From Balaenoptera acutorostrata (taxonomy: Eukaryota; Chordata; Mammalia; Artiodactyla; Balaenopteridae): a stretch of 64,000 nucleotides of DNA. Each line of letters opens with the position of its first letter. The first letter of the stretch is position 1. Of this stretch, positions 12,989 to 25,797 are shown in pieces. Location: assembly GCF_949987535.1 (NCBI RefSeq), contig NC_080079.1:9567285-9631284 (forward strand). The letters run 5' to 3'. The notes beneath the pieces were generated by a model. That model did not search any database and was not told the origin of the DNA. It saw only the letters and a program-made list of their open reading frames with translations. Position numbers and translations under genes: made by a program.

Positions 12989-15900
12989 ATGGTAATAGGA
13001 ACATACAAATCGATAATTACCTTAAATGTAAATGGATTAAATGCTCCAACCAAAAGACATAGACTGGCTGGATGGATACGAAAACAAGACCCGTATATAC
13101 CCTGTCTACAAGAGACCTACTTCAGACCTAGGGACACATACAGACTGAAAGTGAGGGGATGGAAAAAGGTATTCCATGCAAATGGAAATCAAAAGAAAGC
13201 TGGAGTAGCAATTCTCATATCAGACAAAATAGACTTTAAAATAAAGAATGTTACAAGAGACAAAGAAGGACACTACATAATGATCAAGGGATCAATCCAA
13301 GAAGAAGATATAACAACTGTAAATATTTATGCACCCAACATAGGAGCACCTCAATACATAAGGCAAATGCTAACAGCCATAAAAGGGGAAATCAACAGTA
13401 ACACAATAGTAGGGGACTTTAATACTGCACTTTCACCAATGGACAGATCATCCAAAATGAAAATAAATAAGGAAACACAAGCTTTAAATGACACATTAGA
13501 CAAGATGGACTTAATTGATATTTATAGGACATTCCATCCAAAAACAACAGAACACACTTTCTTCTCAAGTGCTCATGGAACATTCTCCAGGATAGATCAT
13601 ATCTTGGGTCACAAATCAAGCCTTGGTAAATTTAAGAAAATTGAAATCATATCAAGTATCTTTTCCGACCACAACGCTATGAGACTACATATCAATCACA
13701 GGGAAAAAAAACTGTAAAAAATACAAACACATGGAGGCTAAACAATACACTACTAAATAACCAAGAGATCATGGAAGAAATCAAAGAGGAAATCGAAAAA
13801 TACCTAGAAACAAATGACAATGAAAACATGACGACCCAAAACCTATGGGATGCAGCAAAAGCAGTTCTAAGAGGGAAGGTTACAGCAATACAATCCTACC
13901 TCAAGAAACAAGAAACATCTCAAATAAACAACCTAACCTTACACCTAAAGCAATTAGAGAAAGAAGAACAAACCCCCCCTCAAAGTTAGCAGAAGGAAAG
14001 AAATCATAAAGATCAGATCAGAAATAAATGAAAAAAATGAAGGAAACAATAGCAAGGATCAATAAAACTAAAAGCTGGTTCTTTAAGAAGATAAACAAAA
14101 TTGAAACCAGTAGCCAGACTCATCAAGAAAAAAAGGGAGAAGACTCAAATCAACAGAATTAGAAATGAAAAAGGAGAAGTAACAACTGATGCTGCAGAAA
14201 TACAAAGAATCATGAGATTACTACAAACAACTATATATGCCCATAAATCAGACAACCTGGAAGAAATGGACAATTTCTTAGAAAAGCACAACCTTCCAAG
14301 ACTGAACCAGGAAGACATAGAAAATATAAACAGACCAGTCACAAGCACTGAAATTGAAACTGTGATTAAAAATCTTCCAACAAACAAAAAGCCCAGGACC
14401 AGATGGCTTCACAGGCGAATTCTAGCAAACAGTTAGAGAACAGCTAACACCTATCCTTCTCAAACTCTTCCAAAATATAGCAGAGGGAGGAACACTCCCA
14501 AACTCACTCTGCGAGGCCACCATCACCCTGATAGTAAAACCAGACAAAGATGTCACAAAAAAAGAAAACTACAGACCAATACCACTGATGAACATAGATG
14601 TAAAAATCCTCAACAAAACACTAGAAAAGAGAATCCAACAGCACATTAAAAGGATCATACACCATGATCAAGTGGGGTTTATCCCAGGAATGCAAGAATT
14701 CTTCAATATACACAAATCAATCAATGTGATACACCATGTTAACAAACTGAAGGATAAAAACCATATGATCATCTCAATAGATGCAGAAAAAGCTTTTGAC
14801 AAAATTCAACACCCATTTATGATAAAAACCCTCCAGAAAGTAGGCACAGAGGGAACTTACCTCAACATAATAAAGGCCATATATGACAAACCCACAGCCA
14901 ACATCATTCTCAATGGTGAAAAACTGAAACCATTTCCTCTAAAATCAGGAACAAGACAAGGATGCCCACCCTCACCACTATTATTCAACAAAGTTTTGGA
15001 AGTTTTAGCCACAGTAATCAGAAAAGAAAAATAAATAAAAGGAATCCAAACTGGAAAAGAAGAAGTAAAGCTGTCACTGTTTGCAGATGACATGATACTA
15101 TACATAGAGAATCCTAAAGATGCTACCAGAAAACTACGAGAGCTAATCAATGAATTTGGCAAAGTAGCAGGACACAAAATTAATGCACAGAAATCTCTTG
15201 CATTCCTATATACTAATGATGAAAAATCCGAAAGAGAAATTAAGGAAACACTCCCATTTACCACTGCAACAAAAAGAATAAAATACCTAGGAATAAACCT
15301 ACCTAGGGAGACAAAAGACCTGTATGCAGAAAACTATAAGAAACTGATGAAAGAAATTAAAGATGATACAAACAGATGGAGAGATATACCAAGTTCTTGG
15401 ACTGGAAGAATCAACATTGTGAAAATGACTATACTACCCAAAGCAATCTACAGATTCAATGCAATCCCTATCAAATTACCAATGGCATTTTTCACGGAAC
15501 TAGAACAAAAAATCGCACAATTTGTATGGAAACACAAAAGACCCCGAATAGCCAAAGCAATCTTGAGAAAGAAAAATGGAGCTGGAGGCATCAGGCTCCC
15601 TGACTTCAGACTATACTACAAAACTACAGTAATCAAGACAGTATGGTACTGGCACAAAAACAGAAATATATATCAATGGAACAGGATCGAAAGCCCAGAG
15701 ATAAACCTACGCACATATGGTCACCTTATCTTTGATAAAGGAGGCAAGAGTATACAATGGAGAAAAGGCAGCCTCTTCAATAAGTGGTGCTGGGAAAACT
15801 GGACAGCTACATGTAAAAGAATGAAATTAGAACACTCCCTAACACCATACACAAAAATAAACTCAAAATGGATTAAAGATCTAAATATAAGGCCAGACAC

Positions 15901-16400
15901 TATAAAACCCTTAGAGGGTAACGTAGGCAGAACACTCTATGACATAAATCACAGCAAGATCCTTTTTGACCCATCTCCTAGAGAAATGGAAATAAAAACA
16001 AAAATAAACAAATGGGACCTAATGAAACTTAAAAGCTTTTGCACAGCAAAGGAAACCATAAACAAGACGAAAAGACAACCCTCAGAATGGGAGAAAATAT
16101 TTGCAAATGAAGCAAATGACAAAGGATTAATCTCCAAAATATACAAGCAGCACATGCAGCTCAATATCAAAAAAACAAACAACCCAATCTAAAAATGGGC
16201 AGAAGACCTAAATACACATTTCTACAAAGAAGATATGCAGATTGCCAACAAACACATGAAGGATGTTCAGCATCACTAATCATTAGAGAAATGCAAATCA
16301 AAACTACAATGAGGTATCACCTCACACCGGCAGAATGGCCATTATCAAAAAATCTACAAACAATAAGTGCTGGAGAGGGTGTGGAGAAAAGGGAACCCTC
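12989..16400 (+). pseudogene. L1 ORF2 (endonuclease-reverse transcriptase), broken and 3'-truncated
   Basis: The endonuclease part (12989-13717) shows LNVNGLN, QETYF, VGDFNT and SDHNAM. The residue after the catalytic Glu is Tyr where L1 endonucleases usually have His. The frame is lost after REKKL at 13717, resumes in another frame (13771-13989, 14101-14436), then returns to the first frame at 14588. A TAA at 15032-15034 interrupts the reverse transcriptase just before its FADD catalytic motif (15080-15091). The remaining frame runs to a TAA at 16190-16192. The end of the protein is replaced by the SINE-like tail. At least three frameshifts and two stops rule out function. Confidence 0.92.
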
Positions 16401-16520
16401 CTCTGGAGCCCATGCACCACAGCTAGAGAGAAGCCCAGATGTGGCAACAAAAGATCCCACATGCCGCATCTAAGACCCCGATGCAGCCACATAAATAAAT
16501 AAATATTAAAAAAAAAATCT
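16401..16520 (+). mobile_element. SINE-like tail fused to the L1
   Basis: After about 16400 the text is no longer L1. It reads like the second half of an artiodactyl or cetacean tRNA-derived SINE, with 'agatcccacatgccgc', 'aagacccc' and 'gatgcagccacataaata', ending in (AAAT)n and an A run. There is no SINE head. Its origin as part of a chimeric insertion is inference. Confidence 0.7.
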
Positions 16521-17412
16521 ATGGGCTTGTTCTCAGGAATGATTAGGAGGTACCTTTCTCAAACCTCTGTAAGCTTAGCAGAAACAGTTAATTCTATGGA
16601 AACCTAGACATTTAAAAGACTTAGGATTCCCAAACATGAACTGATTATTGTTTACAGGGACAGATCTTTTCAAAACCTGTAGTTTCTATGTAAACTACAA
16701 CTCTATTACGTTCTGCTTTAAACTACAGACTATGTACAAGCTTCCAAATTTAAATCTACATAAATATGTATATAAAATAAAATTATAATTTTTAATGTAT
16801 ACCTTTAAATGGTTGTTTTTATATAAAATGTTTTATGTTTAAAGTTTTTTTTTTAATTTTGGATAAGAAAATGAAATGTTAAAATATCTTCAAGATCTCC
16901 TAACCACTACCAAAGTAATTTTTTTTCAAACACTGCTATCCTTCCATTCAAAAATCATTATTTTTCTTTTAAGTCCTCCATAAGTCTATTATTTGAACTA
17001 GCTGAATACAGCTCTAATCCCGTGTGTGAGGAAGAGAAATGAGCAACTATGTCATCACTGCATGACATAAAGGGTCACAGATTAAATAGTGGCACAGTAC
17101 AAAGAAATATAAGTAGCTGGGAGATAAAATGATATTCAAAATACCTAGTTTCTACGAACTGGTACGATTACTGCCAAGTTCAACCAGAAAAAATGTGGGT
17201 TTCAAAATTTGTTACTTGACAATGAACAAGAAATAATAAACCAATATGACATTTGAGATAAAAAGGGAAAGAAACCATTTGTTCTCATGAGTTCCTGTAC
17301 TCATTTTGCCAAAATACTCTTTCAAGTTTTCTCAAATTCACTTCCTAATAAAGCTACTTAGTCATTAATTCTCCACCACTTCTCATTCCCTCAACAAAAT
17401 ACAGAAAGCCCC

Positions 17413-17784
17413 GGGACTTCCCTGGTGGCACAGTGGTTCAGAATCCACCTGCCAATGCAGGGGACACAGGTTTGAGCCCTGGTCCGGGAAGATCCCACAT
17501 GCCGCTGAGCAACTAAGCCTGTGCGCCACAACTACTGAGCCTGTGCTCTAGAGTCCGCGAGCCACAACTACTGAGCCCATGTGCCACAACTACTGAAGCC
17601 TGAGCTCCTAGAGCCCATGCTCCACAGCAAGAGAAGCCACCACAATGAGAAGCCCACTCACCGCAACAAAGAGTAGCCCCTGCCCACCGCAACTAGAGAA
17701 AGCCTGAGTGCAGCAACGAAGACCCAACACAGCCAAAAATAAATTAAAAATAAATAAATAAATTTATTTAAAAAAAAAAACAAC
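17413..17784 (+). mobile_element. CHR-type tRNA-derived SINE
   Basis: Head 'gggacttccctggtggcaca', B-box-like 'ggtttgagccc', repeated 'cacaactactgagcc' units, and tail (AAATA)n plus A10. It is flanked by a 12-base perfect duplication, ACAGAAAGCCCC, at 17401-17412 and 17785-17796. It is a longer variant with three copies of the 'acaactactgagcc' unit. Confidence 0.94.
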
Positions 17785-19449
17785 ACAGAAAGCCCCAAAT
17801 TGATCCCTAGTAATACACTACAATGGATTTTTAAACCAATGGTTAGTGGTAAAGAAAGCAGTGATCAGAGGAAGAATGGCTCCCTAAGGACAGGTGAGCC
17901 AAACTAATTTCTTTCATTATCAGGGTTACTATGATCAGTAAAGCAGTGTTACAGCACGTAACATAGCAACCAGATTGAATCATATGAAATTGCCATTTTT
18001 TAGTAGATCAAAATGGTGGTATATTGGCAATTTCATGTGGTTCAACCACAATAATCTTATCAAGACATTTTACTAAAGTTTTCATGAAGAGATGTGCCTT
18101 AATACATTTTAAAGTGACACAAAGGTGGTATTGATGGCTAATACACTGGACGGTAGAATGCAGACTGTAAAAGATTCTTATCAGTTGGAATGAAGAGATA
18201 AAATTATTAAGAACTGAATAAAAAGACAGATTTAAAATGCTATACTACATTCAAAAACACTAATGGGCTCATTACACCACAGAAATCTGGCTTTAAAAGA
18301 GTTCATGTGAAAAAGATCTAGCTGAGTCCAAACTTTAACATATACCCTCCCTGCTATAGCCAAAGTGAACTATTTTCCAAATACACTACAGGGTTTCTTA
18401 CTTTGATTTCTTGCCCATGCTATTCTTTGAGCACCAGAATACCCACTTCTCCACATCTTGGCCAAAATCATACCCATTCTTCTAGATCAATTTCAAATGT
18501 TACCACCTCTGTCAAGACTTTCACTCCCTCTGCTAGCTATAATCACACCTTCCCTCTGAAATCCAAGTTTATGGTTCCTTCAGTGTAATAAACATATTCT
18601 ATTTTGTACTTTTCTTCTTTTAGCTCTAAGTGGGAAGTACTGACAAAAGGAGAAATTCTAAGGAGAAGACTATTATATATAAAGACAGAAAAACAATCAA
18701 GGAGTTGTAAATAAAATTCAGGAGAAACTATATACGAGTCAGCCAGATCTTAAGAAGACAAATGAGGGAGAGCTCACAGGCAGGACTGAGCAATGGTTTG
18801 CATGGGGGAGGAAAACCGAAACTGGAATCTAATAAACTGTAATCAGAGGGAGTCAAGGGGGGCTAAGTTACTTTCTACCTTGGGAAAAGGAGTTTGGGAA
18901 GGGATTGTGCCACAGATAAAGGGATGGGTAGTAAAAGGGAGGAACTGGATTTATGTTTTAAAAAGAGGAAAAAGAAGGTAAACATGAACTTTTGATTTCT
19001 GCTGACTTGTTGCTTCTCCCAGTGACTCTGGTCAAGTAAATAAAGGTATTAATCATGCAGTTGCATGGACAGGTTACTATCACCCAAGAAAGCTGGTCAC
19101 ACCCAGAGATAAGGGAGTAAAATAGGGTGTCAATAAGCTCAATAAGGATAAGGAGAGAGAAAAGACAGTTCCTAGCAAAGAAAGTCTCATACAAAGTCAG
19201 CACTCAAATAATATAAACTGAATTAAAATACAAATTCTCTTCCAAAATTTGAAAGGCTGCATGTGCATCAAGGACTAAATTTATAGAGAATCAGAGGGCA
19301 AAAGTAGATCAATAAGTAGAAGATCCAAGGAGAGGATGAGGGGATGTTTGCTTCCTGACTGGACTTGCTTTTCACAAAGTCCTGCTGGGGGTTACTCAGT
19401 ACCCTGTGGCCTTCAAGGGTATTGCCAACTGATTACTTTTTCAACTGTC

Positions 19450-19650
19450 TAGTAGTTATCCTAGTTGTTTTTTTTCCTTTTTTATTTTATTTAATTTTTT
19501 TACTGAAATACGGTTGATTTACAATGTTGTGTTAATTTCTGCTGCATACTTATATACCATATACACACATATACATACACATTCTTTTTTATATTCTTTT
19601 CCATTATGGTTTATCTCAGGATATTGAATATAGTTCCTTACAACTCAAAT
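19450..19650 (-). mobile_element. L1 3' end fragment
   Basis: Read on the minus strand it has the cetartiodactyl L1 3' UTR phrases 'ggaactatattcaatatcc', 'ataaaccataatggaaaaga' and 'acaacattgtaaatcaacc', ending in an A-rich tail. The same segment occurs at 54543-54796. It is truncated at its 5' end; I saw no clear duplication. Confidence 0.85.
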
Positions 19651-20445
19651 TCTATATGAACAAATATAAATGCATTAGCATATATTTATTTTGTCTAACC
19701 TAAAATCAGTATTGGGGAGAAAAGAATACCAGACCAGTTGTTAGGGGATCTGGTTCCTGCTCTGTGAAACAGAATGGAACCTCCTACCAGTCCCTGCTCC
19801 TCCTCAACTTTTCATTCCTCACCTGCACAGGTCGTCCACTAGACCAAATCAGCTTAGAAGTTTGCTAGGGACTCATCTCTTGCTTTGCATGTGCTTCCTT
19901 GCAACATACTTCTCAATTTGAATAAAGAGTTTCACAGGTAGAGAAAATTTAAAACTACTCAACAGATAATCTCTAATCCAAGGCCACTCACAGATCTTAA
20001 AACTGAGATTCTAATTTTTAATATATGACATTTACCTCCAATAATTTGCAAAGCAACAATAAAATCAAATTCACGAGTGGCCAACACTCAAGTCTGACAC
20101 TACAAGATAAAAGGACTATACATGTGCAAGAGTGTCAACTCGTTTAAGTAGTTTATTTACCAAAAGATAGTAGTCTCTATCTTAGAGACAGTATCTTAAA
20201 TTTAAACGATTCAAAAATTTTCTACCAGAGTTAAGAGTTGTCCCTCCCAAGGAAGGGAAAACATAAATACATGCATAAATTTTTATCAAATAAACTGAGT
20301 TTCATCTTCTGAAATTTATTTAACACAGTAGGCGTTGGGGGTACAGGGCAAGGATAATACAGTCAGTAGAAATAAATCTAAACATATTTTGTTTAGGAAG
20401 ACAAATCCTAACACCTCCATAGTATATCAAATACTTTCATAATTA

Positions 20446-20650
<205 letters not shown>

Positions 20651-20884
20651 TACACTGTAAAATAAAAACATTAACAGTAAGTACTTCTCAGTGGACTTCA
20701 AGCATATAATGTGCTATGGTATGGTTTACTCAACAAAAAGCCTACTTTCCAACATGAGGTGGGGGCTGGTTAATGTGAATACATAAATCATGGGCAAAAA
20801 TCACTTGAAATTAAGCTTATTGTGAGTGGTTACTAAATGCAGCTGTACAGAACTGATGCGGACGAAGGACAGCTATTCATGTCA

Positions 20885-21075
20885 GCTGAATAATTTACTT
20901 AACTTCTCACTATGAGTAGGCATCATCATCCCCATTTCACAGGTAAGAAATGTAACACTGAGAAGGGCAAGTGCCTTTCCAAGATTAGTGAACTAGCAGG
21001 TAATGAATCAAAACATGAACCCAGATTCTTGGGACTCCAGAGCTTATATCTTAATGTTTACATCATCCTGTCACT
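20885..21075 (-). repeat. MIR SINE remnant
   Basis: It has the reverse-complement MIR phrases 'ccccatttcacagg', 'gaagggcaagtgcctttcca' and 'tgaacccagattctt'. Old and diverged. Confidence 0.75.
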
Positions 21076-21802
21076 CTAAAACCCTTGGTATTATTAAAAC
21101 CAAAATGAATCAAAATAAAGTAAGCTAACATCATGAAAAGAGAGATAAGCAGGTATTATGTGCCCCCGAATGGAAGACACAAACATCACCAATAAAGAGC
21201 ATACAACAACAACAACAAAAAAAGGTTTATCTCAATCTGATCAAGTTTCTAGATTTCCCTAAGTCCAGCTTCCAGTTCACAGGAAACAAAGAACACAGAA
21301 GAACATATTAAACTTCACCACAGGTATTCAATCAGCAAAAGTGGACCGTGGGAAACATCAGGACCAAAAGCCCAGTTTCTTCAGCAAATAAATTATTACA
21401 GGAAAAAAAAAAAAAAGGAGAGAGAGAGAAAGAGAAGTCACAGATTAAAGGAGACTTCAGAGGCATATCATATTCTGATTCTGAAGGACTGAAATTTTTG
21501 TTATGTTCATTAAAGTTAAAAACCATGGCTTGGATAAAAAGCAGTGTTTCCATCCATTTTTCTCTAAAAACTGTAGATATGTGATTCCCTCCTGATGCAA
21601 TGCAAATCTGCAGACTATTCCTACTCCAAAGGTACTTCTACAGCCAGCGCCAACATCTTTCGGCAGGTTGAATTATTTACGTAACTATTTTTTCGTTTAA
21701 CTCACAGTGAAAATTCAATTAGAATACACCCTGATATACTGCTTATCTAAATCACTACTCTGTATGCAGCCAGAGAAATGGTGAAACACGCCAAAAAGTT
21801 TT

Positions 21803-22153
21803 CTTTAATTAATTTATTTATTTATTTATTTATTTTTGGCTGCATTGGTTCTTCATTGCTGCACATGGGCTTTCTCTAATTGCAGCGTGCAGGGGCCGCT
21901 CTTCATTGCGGTGCGCAGGCTTCTCACTGCGCTGGCTTCTCGTTGCAGAGCACGGCTCTACGTGCGTGAGCTTCAGTAGTTGTGGCATGCAGGCTCAGTA
22001 GTTGTGGCTCGCGGGCTCTAGAGCACAGGCTCAGTAGTTGTGGTGCACGGGCTTAGCTCCGTGGAATGTGGGATCTTCCCGCACCAGGGATCGAACCCAT
22101 GTCCCCTGCATTCACAGGTGGATTCTTAACCACTGCACCACCAAGAAAGTCCC
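21803..22153 (-). mobile_element. CHR-type tRNA-derived SINE
   Basis: On the minus strand it starts 'gggactttcttggtggtgca' and carries the B-box-like 'gttcgatccc' and several 'caactactgagcc' units. Its tail is (AAAT)n. It is flanked by a 12-base duplication, CCAAAAAGTTTT, at 21791-21802 and 22154-22165. Confidence 0.94.
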
Positions 22154-22329
22154 CCAAAAAGTTTTAAACAAAATTATAAATTAAGTTTGTACATGTGTGT
22201 TATTACAGATCTGGCACTTGGAGATAATTTTTTAATGAACTTACCCAAAGTTCTAAAAAATTTCTAAAATGTAATCAAAACTTGGAAAATTAATACACTA
22301 TACTAACACATACTGCAGGTAAAAACTGT

Positions 22330-25300
22330 CAACTTGTGTGGTATGCCATAAGGAAAGACACAGGCCAAAGGAATAGAATTGAGAGCCCAGAGACAAACCC
22401 ATACATCTATGGCTAACTGACTTTCAACGACAGTGCCAACATCATGCAATAGGGAAAGAATAGCCTCTTTAACAAACGGTAATGGGACAACTGGAGAGCC
22501 ACGTGCTGAAGAATTAAACTGGACCACTATCTTACACCATATACAAAAAGTAACTCAAAATGAATTAATCTAAATATAAGAGCTAGAACTATAAAACTTC
22601 AAGAAAACGTAGAGGAAACTCTTCATGGCCATGGAGTTGGCAATGAATTCTTAGATGTGACACTGAAAGCACAAACAACAAAAGAAAAAATAAGACAAAT
22701 TGGACTTCATAAAAATTAAAAACTTTTTTGTATCAAAGGACATCAAGAAAATGAAACAACAACCTACAGAATGGGAGGAAATATTTGCAAATAAGGGTCT
22801 AATATCCAGAATATACAAATAACTCCTACAACTCAACAACCAAAAAACAAACCCAATTAAAAAATGGACAAAGGACTTGAAAAGACATTTCTCAAAGAAG
22901 ATAAAACAAATGGCCAACCAGAACACAAAAAGTTACCCAGTATTATTTGTCATTAGGGAAATGTAATCCAAAACCACAGTGAGATACCACTTCACACTCA
23001 CCTGGATGGATATAATTAAGAGAGGAAAATAATAAGTATAGGCAAGGATGTGTAGAAATTGGAACCCACCTACATTGCTAGTGGGAATGTAAAATGGTAC
23101 AACAGCTGTGTAAAACAGTTTGGTAGTTCTTCAAAAGTTAAACATAGAATTACCATATGACTCAGCATGTCCACTCCTAGGTATATATCCAAAAGAATTG
23201 AAAACAGGTACTCAAACACTTATACGTGAACGTTCATAGCAGCACTATTCACAATAGCCAAAAACTGTAAACAACCCATATGTCCATCAACAGGTAAATG
23301 TACATACATACAATGGAATATTACCCAGATACAGAAAGGAATGAACTACTGATACAATATATCCAATCAAAATTCCAAGATATTTTATAAAAACTGACAA
23401 GGTGGTTCTATTATATATACTGAAATGCAAATAACCTAGAAAAGCTAAAAGCTAAATCTATTTCCTAAAGAACAGACTGACATTACTTGATTTCAAGACT
23501 TACAACAGAGCTACAGCAATAAAGATAGTGTAGGATTGGTGAAAAGATATAATAAATCAATGGAACAGAACAGCATCCAGAAACAGACCCATACATATAC
23601 TGTTAATTTTCAACAAAGATGTCAAAGCAATTCCAAATATAGTCTTTCAACAAATGGTGCTGGAAAAATTAACTATGCATGTGGAAAAAAATTAACTTGA
23701 AATGGATCAGAAACCTAATGTACAGTTAAGCTTCTGGAAAAATATATATATATATACACACACACACATATATATATACTGATATATTCTTTTAAAGACA
23801 TTTATATATACATATAAATAAAGTCTTCATGACTTTAGGGGTAGACAAAGATTTCTTAGACAAGACACAAAGAGCCTAAACCATATAATGGTTGATATAA
23901 TGGACTTAATCAAAATTAAAAACTGCTCTTTGAAAGACACCAATAAGAAATCAAAAGATGAGCCACAGAACAGGAGAAAATATTCAGTATACATGTATCT
24001 ATCAAATAACTGATATCCAAAAATAGGCAAGGAATTATTACAATTCAATAAGACAAACAACCAAATAGGAAAATAGGCAAAAAAATTTGAACAGACAAGT
24101 CAACAAAGAAGATATAGTTTTTTAAAAATAATAAAAAAGAAAGAAAAAGGAAGACATACAAAAAATAAATAAGCACATAAAGATGCTCATCATTAGTCAG
24201 GAAGATGATACAAATAAAAACTGTGAGATATCACTACATACCTACTAGAATGGCTAAAACAAAAACAAACAAATAAAACCCTGACAATACCAAATGCTGG
24301 CAAGGATGTGAAACAAATGACCAGTCTCTCATATTGCTGGTGGGAATGCAAAACGGCACAGTAACTTGGGAAGACAGTTTGGCAGTTTCTTAGAAAGTTA
24401 AACGTACCCTTAACAATATGACCCAGCAATGCCACTCCTAGGTATTTATCCAAGTGAATTGAAAACTTATGTTTATACAAAACCTATATGCAAATGTTTA
24501 AAGCAACATTATTCATAATTGGCAAAAAGCAGAAACAAACCAAATGTCCTTTAACTGGTAAATGAAGAAACTGTGGTACATCCAATACAATGGAATACTA
24601 CTTAGCAAGATAAAGGAACAAAGTATTGATACACACAATATGGGTATCTTGTTAAGTGAAAAAAGCCAGACCAAACGGCTATAGGGACAGAGAACAGATC
24701 AGTGAGAGGGACTGACTTCAAAGGGTAATTTATGGAGTGATGGAACTGTTCTGTTATCTTGATTGTAATCGGATACACAACTATGCATTTATCAAAAATA
24801 GGCTCAAATACCACACAGAGTAAGCTGTATTGCATACAAATTTAAAAAAAAACAAAAACAAAAACTACAGTGATAAAAAACAGATCAGAGTTGCTAGGGC
24901 TTGCAATAGAAGAACAAGAGAGAACAACAACAGAAGAGAGAAAGAACAAGAGAGAAATTTTTTTTGGCAACATAGCTATTTCATATCCTGATTGTGGTAG
25001 AGCTTATATAATTACATGTATCTGTCAAAACTCATAGAACTATACACTAAAAGAGATAAAATTTACTGTATGTAAAATTATACCTCAATAATGCCAAATT
25101 TCTTTTAAAAAAGATGCCATATATACTCACCAGAATGGCTAAAATTAAAACAGACTGACAACACCAAATGTTATCAAAGGTGTGGTGCCTCCAGAATTTA
25201 TGTACTGTTGATGGGAATGTAAGATGGTACAATCACTATGGGAAAAGTTCTGGCAATAAAACCAAACATACACCTACCCTATGACCCAGCCATTCTATTC

Positions 25301-25440
25301 CTAAGTATTTACTCAAGAGAAATGAAAACATATATTCATGCAAAGACTAATTCACAACTATTAGTAGCAGCTTTATTCATAATAGCTACAAACTAGAAAC
25401 AACCCAAATGTCCTTTATCAAAAGGTGAATAGATAAATAA
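22330..25440 (+). mobile_element. Cluster of old L1 ORF2 and 3' fragments
   Basis: Successive pieces of L1 ORF2 and 3' UTR, all on the + strand, cover the same parts of ORF2 more than once. One starts near 22340 ('gaatagaattgagagccc'), another near 23470 and another near 25115 ('caccagaatggctaaaat'). This suggests several independent truncated insertions. All are heavily interrupted by stops. A (TA)n(CA)n(TA)n microsatellite lies at about 23741-23785. Confidence 0.8.
23741..23785. repeat. (TA)n(CA)n(TA)n microsatellite
   Basis: About 8 TA units, then about 7 CA units, then about 6 TA units. It lies inside an old L1 fragment and is likely length-variable. Confidence 0.85.
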
Positions 25441-25454
25441 AATGTAGTATGTTT

Positions 25455-25781
25455 TGGGGCCTCCCTGGTGGCGCAGTGGTTAGGAATCCGCCTGCCAATG
25501 CAGGGGACACGGGTTCGAGCCCTGGTCTGGGAGGATCCCACATGCCGCGGAGCGGCTGGGCCCGTGAGCCACAATTACTGAGCCTGCACGTCTGGAGCCT
25601 GTGCTCCGCAACAAGAGAGGTCGCGATAGTGAGAGGCCCGCGCACCGCGATGAGGAGTGGCCCCCACTTGCCACAACTAGAGAAAGCCCTCGCACAGAAA
25701 CGAAGACCCAACACAGCCATAAATAAATAAATAAATAAATAAAAATTAAAAAAAGAAAAAAAAAAGAACTTCATAAAAAAA
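25455..25781 (+). mobile_element. CHR-type tRNA-derived SINE, young-looking
   Basis: It has the CHR head and box-B phrase 'ggttcgagccctggtctggg', then the 'gagcggctgggcccgtgagc' form of the body, the (AAAT)n tail and A runs. It is flanked by a 16-base perfect duplication, AAAATGTAGTATGTTT, at 25439-25454 and 25782-25797. It splits an older L1 fragment, so it is the later insertion. The intact CpGs and long perfect duplication suggest it is recent. Confidence 0.96.
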
Positions 25782-25797
25782 AAAATGTAGTATGTTT

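Larger units (their letters stand above)
10075..16520 (+). mobile_element. L1 (LINE-1) element, near full length, chimeric 3' end, inactive
   Basis: The element starts near 10075 with the L1 5' UTR phrase 'gaccttcaagatggcagagg'. A GC-rich 5' UTR of about 2 kb follows, then ORF1 (12038-12930) and ORF2 (12989 to about 16400). Both ORFs are broken by stops and frameshifts, so it is dead. The usual ORF2 end and L1 3' UTR are missing: after the phrase 'gtggagaaaagggaaccc' (near 16381-16398) the sequence switches to a SINE-like tail with 'gatcccacatgccgc' and (AAATA)n. I found no convincing target-site duplication. It lies antisense to PLEKHA1, the orientation usually tolerated in introns. Its similarity to cetartiodactyl L1s suggests a moderately recent insertion. 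Confidence 0.92.

Noticed and set aside
25455..25540. tRNA gene suggested by A- and B-box-like sequence
   Set aside because: The boxes belong to a SINE head. No cloverleaf with an acceptor stem can be drawn, and the element has a SINE tail and target duplications.
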